Shown: positions 58,366 through 64,000 of the stretch, piece by piece
Numbering within the stretch: position 1 is the first letter of the stretch
How the letters are laid out: every line of letters begins with the position of its first letter
Origin: Rubripirellula reticaptiva
GTDB taxonomy: Bacteria > Planctomycetota > Planctomycetia > Pirellulales > Pirellulaceae
Reading direction: 5' to 3'
Assembly: GCF_007860175.1 (NCBI RefSeq)
Contig: NZ_SJPX01000005.1
Location: 62,001-126,000, forward strand
Length of the DNA stretch: 64,000 bases
The notes under the pieces: generated by a model
What the model was told of the DNA's origin: nothing
Database searches by the model: none
The model's input: the letters and a program-made list of their open reading frames with translations, nothing else
Position numbers and translations under genes: made by a program

Positions 58366-59616
58366 ATGATTCACCAAATTTGTCGACGGCTTCGCCGAGT
58401 CGCTCTGGCCGCGTTGTTAACTGCAACCGCATCGGCTGCCTCCAACGACCATGCCGATGCTGGTGTTTTCACCTTTGCCCATGACTTTGGTGACCCGGGC
58501 GAAATTGGACAGGTCGAGGACCTCGTGCAGGTTCCTGCGTTGATCGAGACCGCCAAGTCGGTTGTGCTGAGTTCACAAGCGAGCGTGCCGATACAATCGC
58601 TGGCGTCACAATCACTGGCGTCACAATCACTGGCGTCACAGCAGCCGATCGAGGAAGAAGAGGAACTGTGCGGGTGGGCCGATTCGGATGACATGCACGT
58701 CGGGGTAGCGACGCACGACTCCTGTCCGATGCCGCCTCGATCCGAGGTGGCGGCATCACGTCACACGCCATCGCCAGCGATCACGACATCGGCGCTAGCG
58801 GCGACGGCAATCGCAGCGACAGGAGTCCAGGTGCAACAGTTTGTCGAGCCCTTCGCGATGGTTGAGCCGTACTTGGAAGACTCGCTAGCCAGTGTCGAGA
58901 GACTGCAGTCCTGGTACAGCGGTCTGGTCGCCAAAGCCGAGGCTCAAGCCCAAGCCCAGCAGGCTCGCGAGCGAGATGCGGCCGTCCGATCGGCGATCGC
59001 CGAAATCGCCCGCGCTGAACCGATTGACGTCAAGGGATTCGAACCGCCAGCGATCAATAGCACCGCAGTCGCTTCCATCGAAGTCACACGACTGGATCCG
59101 TTGGTCGGCGGCTCAGCTTTCATCGCCACGATCGAAGAAGAGTACATGGCGTACGATTGGTCGAAGCGTGACATGAAGTTGTGGTCCGCACTGCCGACCG
59201 TGACCCGGCCGTTCTGCATTCGTTCGCAAAGCGATCTGACGGTCAACGCGATGATGGAAAAGGCGTTCCAAGATGAATCCGCCCGAACGTCGCTCGCTTC
59301 GACGATCAAGTCGTCGCCCGAATGCCTGCTGGGCGAAGTGACGGACCGTGTCGACTCGCTAGTCAGTGCATGGTCGATTCAACAGCTCGCAAAGCCTACG
59401 TCGATCGGCAAAGCGATTGCCGTGGCCTTCACGTCAACCAAACAGGCGACCCAAGCAACGATCCAAGCGATCGCACTGCGGTTGCCAAAGACCGACGAAG
59501 GCCCCAGCGAAACAGGCAATAAGCTGCTGGCCCGAGCTGGTTTGGATGCACCAAGCGAAGAACCAGCCGACGAATCGATCGCGACGGCTCCGGAATCCGC
59601 TAAGCCGCTTCGCTAG
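58366..59616 (+). CDS. Secreted protein, unknown function
   Basis: 416 residues. Probable signal peptide (about 1-30: ICRRLRRVALAALLTATASA). The early part carries a Ser/Ala/Leu tandem repeat SLASQSLASQSLASQ (58599-58643). Ala-rich helical segments and an AEAQAQAQQARERDAAVRSAI coiled-coil-like segment follow near residues 195-215, then a soluble domain (about 230-350) with YDWSKRDMKLWSALPTVTRPF. No family is recognised. It precedes a terminator shared with rpmA. Confidence 0.65.
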   Translation: MIHQICRRLRRVALAALLTATASAASNDHADAGVFTFAHDFGDPGEIGQVEDLVQVPALIETAKSVVLSSQASVPIQSLASQSLASQSLASQQPIEEEEELCGWADSDDMHVGVATHDSCPMPPRSEVAASRHTPSPAITTSALAATAIAATGVQVQQFVEPFAMVEPYLEDSLASVERLQSWYSGLVAKAEAQAQAQQARERDAAVRSAIAEIARAEPIDVKGFEPPAINSTAVASIEVTRLDPLVGGSAFIATIEEEYMAYDWSKRDMKLWSALPTVTRPFCIRSQSDLTVNAMMEKAFQDESARTSLASTIKSSPECLLGEVTDRVDSLVSAWSIQQLAKPTSIGKAIAVAFTSTKQATQATIQAIALRLPKTDEGPSETGNKLLARAGLDAPSEEPADESIATAPESAKPLR

Positions 59617-59655
59617 CACGGGCGACTGCGAATCGCCGCAGCCCGACTGCAGCAA

Positions 59656-59693
59656 CAAAAAAAAACGCCTCGTGGATTCACGAGGCGTTTTTC
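59656..59693. terminator. Bidirectional intrinsic terminator
   Basis: AAACGCCTCGTG, a 4-base loop, CACGAGGCGTTTT, with A-tract on the left and T-tract on the right, lies between the convergent genes at 58366 (+) and rpmA (-). It can end both transcripts. Confidence 0.9.
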
Positions 59694-59719
59694 GTTGGAT
59701 TGGGTTCGCAGAGCGAAGA

Positions 59720-59986
59720 CTACACCGCAGCAGCGGCTTCTTCTTTGGCAACCACGTTAATGCGACGACCTTTTTGATCGAACATCACGTTTCCGTCGAT
59801 CAACGCATAAAGCGTGTAATCGTTGCCTTGGCCGACACCCTTTCCAGGGTGCCACTTGGTGCCAACCTGGCGGATCAGAATGTTACCAGCAATAACGGAT
59901 TGACCGCCGAACTTCTTGACTCCGCGACGTTGTGCGTTCGAATCGCGACCGTTACGGCTAGAGCCCTGTCCCTTTTTGTGTGCCAT
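59720..59986 (-). CDS. rpmA: 50S ribosomal protein L27
   Basis: 88 residues. The full family pattern is present: [28 protein letters not shown], then [20 protein letters not shown] and [19 protein letters not shown]27 reaches the peptidyl-transferase centre. In most bacteria rplU (L21) lies just upstream, but here the upstream gene is the cytochrome/WD40 gene, so the pair has been split or moved. The terminator at 59656-59693 follows. Confidence 0.97.
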   Translation of the reverse strand: MAHKKGQGSSRNGRDSNAQRRGVKKFGGQSVIAGNILIRQVGTKWHPGKGVGQGNDYTLYALIDGNVMFDQKGRRINVVAKEEAAAAV

Positions 59987-60117
59987 GGTGGCGTCCTGTA
60001 TCGAAAGATTCGTTTGTTTTTGGATCTGAGTCGCGAAGAATAGCGGAGCGGCGGATAATTCTCAAGGGGTTTGGCCAACTGCCCACACACGAAGCCCACG
60101 GGTCTCTTGATCCTTCT

Positions 60118-62880
60118 TTACTCGACCACCTCCACCACGATGGGGTGGGTCGTTACACCACCATCAACGCCGGCGGTCAAGAAAAACTGGCGTTTCCCCA
60201 ATTTCGCGATCGGATCGGCGGTCACAAAGAAATCTTGCTGCGTCATTCCTGCCGGAACCAGCAGCCCGTTGAGTCCGATGTTGTCGACATAAACGCCGTG
60301 GGTCGAGTTCCGCCCGGCCTCTTCTTTGCCAAAGCTGACTTCATTTTTAAAGCCGTCTTTTCGATCCAGGATCACGCGAGCGGGCACGGTTTCGCCTCTT
60401 CGCACGGTCAGTGTCCAAGCCGAGTCGGCTATTTCGGTTCGGCCGATCGGCTGGATCGTCGAAATCACTTCCGCTCGGTTGGCAACCTTCAATTTGCCGA
60501 TTGATCCCACCCGTCGCTCGACGTTTCGCCCGAGCACCTTGGCCGTTGCAACCAAAGTCGGCTCGACCTCGCCGTCCCAACCCTTCGCGGACTCGGGAAT
60601 CCAAACCATCGCCACCGCTGACTGCTGGCCCTTTTCGATCGTGACAGGAAAGTTCGATACAACTTCCTCCGGCAAACCCTGAATATCGAACTTCACCGGA
60701 CCATCAAACCCATCGGTGCGGTCGACGTTGATCTGAATTTCACGACCTCCGCCCCGCCGCAGACTCTTGGTGACCGGTTTCACATGAGGCACAAACGCTG
60801 GCTGTGCCGCTCTCACTGCCAAGGTGTATCCGTAATCGTCACCGCCTTCCCCGCGAGTGTCGGTGACTTGCACGGTGTATCGCCCATCGGCCGGAGCGGT
60901 GAACAGTAACCGACTGCCCGTACCCGCCATCCGCATCGGATCGTCATCGTTTTCGTAGTAGATGTCAAACACGGGCAACCCGTTCGCCAAAGGCTGGTCA
61001 CCCGGCGCAAGCGGGCGAACGACATAGGCGGGTTCGCCTAACGCATGAGTCGAGTGCGTGGTACCAAAGAATGTCCAGCGATTGCCGCTGTTCGGATAAA
61101 CATTGAACCCCGAATCGGGACCACGCGGACGCATGAACAAGCGAGTCACTTCTCCGCTGGCGTACAAAAAATCGTTCAAGTTCAGCTCTTCGAAATTGAA
61201 CATCCGAAAGTCATTGACCTGCGTGCTGTTCTTTCCGCGAAACGTAAAGTACGTGTCGCGAATCGCTTGCAACCGAACTCGCGGAACCCGTTGACCATCG
61301 TCGTCAACGATTGCAATAAAGGGATCAATCTTGCCAGCCTTGCCAGTGGCATCCGCATCAATCGCCCAAACTTCGCCCGCCCGAGCATGCCAGCGAAAAC
61401 GGTCGACTTGACCTGGCAGAGAAATCACGCCGCTGATGCGGGCTCCGCGATCAACGTCGACCACACCCGACTGCGATTTCAATTCGGATTTCGCATCGGA
61501 CTCGGACACACTGACCAGCTCGCCCAAGTCCATGTACTTTGGCGGAACAGCATGCGGTCCCTCGATCGGCTTCCCATTCGACTTGCCGCTCATTGCTGGC
61601 AATTCACGTCGTTCGACAGTGCCGTTCATCATCGAGACAAGGATCGATTTTCCGCCCAAGTCAATCGCCAAATCGCTAGCACCGCTGCCAACCGAATCGA
61701 TCACTCCCGACGGTGTCCAATCCGACGTGCGGATGCGTTTCAAGTTGCCTGCTTCACTCATCACGACCAGTTCTTTGCCGTCACCGGTCAACGCAAAATT
61801 CACAAGCGGTGACTCGTCCACGAAACGAGTTGCGACGATTGGATTGATACGAGGTTTATCGACGGACTTCAATCGCCAAACTCGCAACCGGTTGTCGGCA
61901 CTGCCTGCCAAGACGTACTTTCCATCGGCAGTAATCTCGACGGTAAAGACTTCACCTTCGGGCTGGCTAAGCGTGTCGAATCGTTGCCCCGTTTTAACGT
62001 CCCAGATCTTTACCGTTTCATCCGCACAGGCACTGACCAGCAGATTGCCGTCAGGCGAAAAGACCAAGTCAAAGATGGCACCGTTATGTCCGCTGAACGT
62101 TCGGATCGGATCGCCCGTCGCTGCGTTCCACAACACGATCTGGCGGTCATAGCCAGCGGTCGCCACCAGCGTTTCATCAGGCGAAAACACAGCTGCATAC
62201 AGCACGTCGCTGTGACCGACCATCTCGACCAATCGCTCACCCGTGGCGACCGAATAAATAGCTGCGTCCCCATACGCTCCGGTAACACCCGACGCGATCA
62301 AAATCCGTTCGCCATCGCGGCTGAACTCAATCGCATTGACCTTGCCAAAATCGCCGCGGATCGTGTTAACCACTTTGTCGCCGTCGACCAACTCGACCGA
62401 TCCAAATCGGGCGAGCGCGTGAAGCTTGCTTTTGCCTGACGCCGCGATCGCCGTGATTGGCTTCGCCGCATTTTTATTCGTCGCGATCTTTGGTGTTCGC
62501 AAGACTGTTTTGATCGGCATGTCGCCGTCCGGCCCAATCGCACCTTGTTCGATCCAAGCCTCGATCGTCGCCAGTTCGGCTTCGCTGGGCCCCTGTTCGC
62601 CATCGGGCGGCATGACTGGTTCCAACTTGCCCGCCGCCATCAAGAACAACCGACTACTCGACGGCACGCCGGCGGTGATCACCGCCCCATTTTCGCCACC
62701 CTTCATCATCGCAGCATGCGAATCCATCACCAAGTCACCTTCCGAATCGCCGTCTGCGTGGCAACTGATGCAGTATGTCTGGAAGATTGGTAAGACGTCG
62801 CGAACATAATCAACCGGCTCGGCCGCCGAAGTGGCAGCAAGCGAGCAAATGACAAGACAAAGAGATAGAAGATTTCGCAT
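60118..62880 (-). CDS. Planctomycete cytochrome domain + WD40 propeller protein
   Basis: 920 residues, secreted (signal 1-20). A c-type heme domain starts at about 22: YCISCH (C37, C40, H41), VMPPDGEQGPSEAELATIEAWI (PSCyt1 type). WD40-like blades follow from about 150 to 350 (FSRDGERILIASG, AVFSPDETLVATAGYDRQIVLWN, FSPDGNLLVSACADETVKIWD, ITADGKYVLAGSADNRLRVWR), then a long C-terminal region with PPC-like beta domains (GRYTVQVTDTRGEGGDDYGYT). Common in planctomycete sulfatase and degradation loci. It follows the DUF1553 gene by 67 bp, so the two are one unit. Electron transfer or binding in the periplasm is inferred. Confidence 0.88.
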   Translation of the reverse strand: MRNLLSLCLVICSLAATSAAEPVDYVRDVLPIFQTYCISCHADGDSEGDLVMDSHAAMMKGGENGAVITAGVPSSSRLFLMAAGKLEPVMPPDGEQGPSEAELATIEAWIEQGAIGPDGDMPIKTVLRTPKIATNKNAAKPITAIAASGKSKLHALARFGSVELVDGDKVVNTIRGDFGKVNAIEFSRDGERILIASGVTGAYGDAAIYSVATGERLVEMVGHSDVLYAAVFSPDETLVATAGYDRQIVLWNAATGDPIRTFSGHNGAIFDLVFSPDGNLLVSACADETVKIWDVKTGQRFDTLSQPEGEVFTVEITADGKYVLAGSADNRLRVWRLKSVDKPRINPIVATRFVDESPLVNFALTGDGKELVVMSEAGNLKRIRTSDWTPSGVIDSVGSGASDLAIDLGGKSILVSMMNGTVERRELPAMSGKSNGKPIEGPHAVPPKYMDLGELVSVSESDAKSELKSQSGVVDVDRGARISGVISLPGQVDRFRWHARAGEVWAIDADATGKAGKIDPFIAIVDDDGQRVPRVRLQAIRDTYFTFRGKNSTQVNDFRMFNFEELNLNDFLYASGEVTRLFMRPRGPDSGFNVYPNSGNRWTFFGTTHSTHALGEPAYVVRPLAPGDQPLANGLPVFDIYYENDDDPMRMAGTGSRLLFTAPADGRYTVQVTDTRGEGGDDYGYTLAVRAAQPAFVPHVKPVTKSLRRGGGREIQINVDRTDGFDGPVKFDIQGLPEEVVSNFPVTIEKGQQSAVAMVWIPESAKGWDGEVEPTLVATAKVLGRNVERRVGSIGKLKVANRAEVISTIQPIGRTEIADSAWTLTVRRGETVPARVILDRKDGFKNEVSFGKEEAGRNSTHGVYVDNIGLNGLLVPAGMTQQDFFVTADPIAKLGKRQFFLTAGVDGGVTTHPIVVEVVE

Positions 62881-62947
62881 GGTGTTGTCGAATCAGTGGA
62901 ATCGTGTGACTGGCTGATTGGTGGCTGCCTGATTGGCGAATAGCCAA

Positions 62948-64000
62948 TTAGTGATTGAACGTGAACTCGGTGCTCGTCAGGATGCTCCAGGCAACGTCCT
63001 GCAGCGCCGTCGCTCGGTCGTCGCCGTATTCCCTCGTCACTTCCAACAGAGTCACTCGCTCGTCATCAGTCGGCTGCCGGACAAGAGCGCGAGTGAACAA
63101 CGCGTTAATGATCGCGGCGTCGTCGGCACCGTCCTTGATCTGCTTAGCGATGAAACTGTCGTCGCTGGACAGTTTTTCGTTTATCGTGTTGCCGTTGGAC
63201 AAGTGCAGCACCTGAACCATGCTGGGCTCGCTGCTGCGTTCACATTCGCACGTGATCTCGCGAGGGTTCCGCCCAAAGGTTTGCAGAAAGTACGAATCGA
63301 CCGACGAATCGTACAGCTCAATCGCACGCGTTCCCTTGGGATAGAAATCCGTGTCCTGAAAATCGCCACCAGGAAATGCCAAACGCGTGAATGAAGTCAC
63401 CGTCCCGAGCGTTTGATCGATCGAATCCAGCAGCACCTCGGCAATCATTCGCCGCGGATAATAGCGACTCAAGTACTTTTGTTCGTCGCGGTTTTCGTCC
63501 GTCGGCAGGCTGCTGCGTTGGTAAGTCTCGCTCGCCAAGATCGACCGCATCAATTCCTTCAAATCGAAATCTGCTTCGGCCAGATGCTTCGCCGCCGCCG
63601 CCAACAGGGACTCGTTCGACGCCGGATTGCTGGCGCGAAGATCGTCGACTTGTTCCACTAGACCGCGACCAAAAAAGTTCGCCCAAATTCGATTGGTGAT
63701 CGAACGCGCGAAGTACGGATTGTCAGGATCCGTCATCCAAGCAGCCAAAGCTTCTCGCCGGTCGCTAGGATCATCGATCGCCAGAACATCAGCATCCAGC
63801 GGCGCAGGCGGTTGCGGTTTCCCCGTTTTGGGTTGAATCAAATCGCCCACGGTTGAAACGTACAACGTGCGAACGCCATCGCCATTGCGACCGTCGCCGC
63901 CCCAACCTTTCGCGTGGACGCGGGCGAACAGGTTCGCCATCGCGTAGTACTGATCGTTGGTCCATTTTTCGAGTGGGTGATTGTGACACTTAGCACAACC
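62948..64000 (-). CDS. DUF1549/DUF1553-type planctomycete protein (5' end outside window)
   Basis: The frame is open to the right edge; the last 350 residues are seen. It begins with CAKCHNHPLEKW at the edge, the heme-like motif CxxCHNHP that closes DUF1549 in this family, then LAAWMTDPDNPYFARSITNRIW and FGRGLVEQVDDLRASNPASN, the DUF1553 core, and ends with LQDVAWSILTSTEFTFNH, the usual C-terminus. The full protein would be roughly 800-1000 residues with an N-terminal PSCyt domain. It lies upstream of the cytochrome/WD40 gene in the same transcript. Enzymatic role unknown. Confidence 0.9.
   Translation of the reverse strand, partial: GCAKCHNHPLEKWTNDQYYAMANLFARVHAKGWGGDGRNGDGVRTLYVSTVGDLIQPKTGKPQPPAPLDADVLAIDDPSDRREALAAWMTDPDNPYFARSITNRIWANFFGRGLVEQVDDLRASNPASNESLLAAAAKHLAEADFDLKELMRSILASETYQRSSLPTDENRDEQKYLSRYYPRRMIAEVLLDSIDQTLGTVTSFTRLAFPGGDFQDTDFYPKGTRAIELYDSSVDSYFLQTFGRNPREITCECERSSEPSMVQVLHLSNGNTINEKLSSDDSFIAKQIKDGADDAAIINALFTRALVRQPTDDERVTLLEVTREYGDDRATALQDVAWSILTSTEFTFNH

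Overview
The window reads as a chromosomal segment of a planctomycete, most likely a member of the Pirellulaceae (Rhodopirellula-like). The basis is family content: two DUF1559 proteins with pilin-type N-termini, planctomycete cytochrome families (DUF1592-type, DUF1549/DUF1553-type and a c-type heme domain fused to WD40 repeats), a DUF1552 protein, sulfatases, a LEPR-XLL surface protein, PEP-CTERM proteins and a planctomycete dockerin-like C-terminus. There is no rRNA, tRNA, CRISPR array or intact transposase.

Layout. 1-9.2 kb is a surface and secreted block: the tail of a dockerin-type protein, a PEP-CTERM protein, a 1737-residue LEPR-XLL matrixin-like metalloprotease, and a sulfatase fused to an SGNH hydrolase. 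A broken copy of the sulfatase 5' end lies in front of the metalloprotease. 9.3-16.9 kb is core cell biology: rimI, parB-parA with two parS-like sites upstream, a DUF1015 protein, ahcY and trpF. Inside it is the relic of a REP-associated tyrosine transposase (RAYT) with palindromic elements on both sides and a third, solo element at 9.3 kb. 16.9-25.5 kb holds envelope proteins (membrane protein, lipoprotein, SurA-like foldase) and a DUF1552/DUF1592/PQQ-propeller unit. 25.6-30.3 kb holds a PEP-CTERM surface protein built of 714-bp tandem repeats, overlapped by a secreted TPR protein.

30.4-41.9 kb is mixed: a GNAT/FemAB-like acyltransferase, small membrane and secreted proteins, a methyltransferase interrupted by an amber codon, a DUF937 protein, a lipoprotein, a PlsC-type acyltransferase overlapping a 3-hydroxyisobutyrate-dehydrogenase-family gene, and an ExeA-like AAA ATPase with a long acidic tail. 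42-46.3 kb carries zwf, a RluD-type pseudouridine synthase overlapping a TPR membrane protein, and a DUF2237 protein. 46.4-50.4 kb is a tandem duplication of a DUF1559 + small lipoprotein pair; the second copy carries an inserted MITE-like palindrome.

50.8-56.1 kb contains a GxxExxY protein without a normal start, a RluA-type pseudouridine synthase and a run of three genes (S46 peptidase, pterin carbinolamine dehydratase, UvrC-like protein). 56.4-64 kb has a GT9 glycosyltransferase, a putative molybdenum-carrier protein, an unknown secreted protein, rpmA without rplU beside it, and a cytochrome/WD40 + DUF1553 pair that runs off the right edge.

The points most worth a second look are the RAYT relic with its palindromic elements, the MITE-like palindrome that separates the two DUF1559-lipoprotein copies, the tandem parS-like sites, the amber-interrupted methyltransferase, and the sulfatase fragment in front of the metalloprotease. 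Start codons are my choices and often lie downstream of the longest open frame; boundaries were read by eye.
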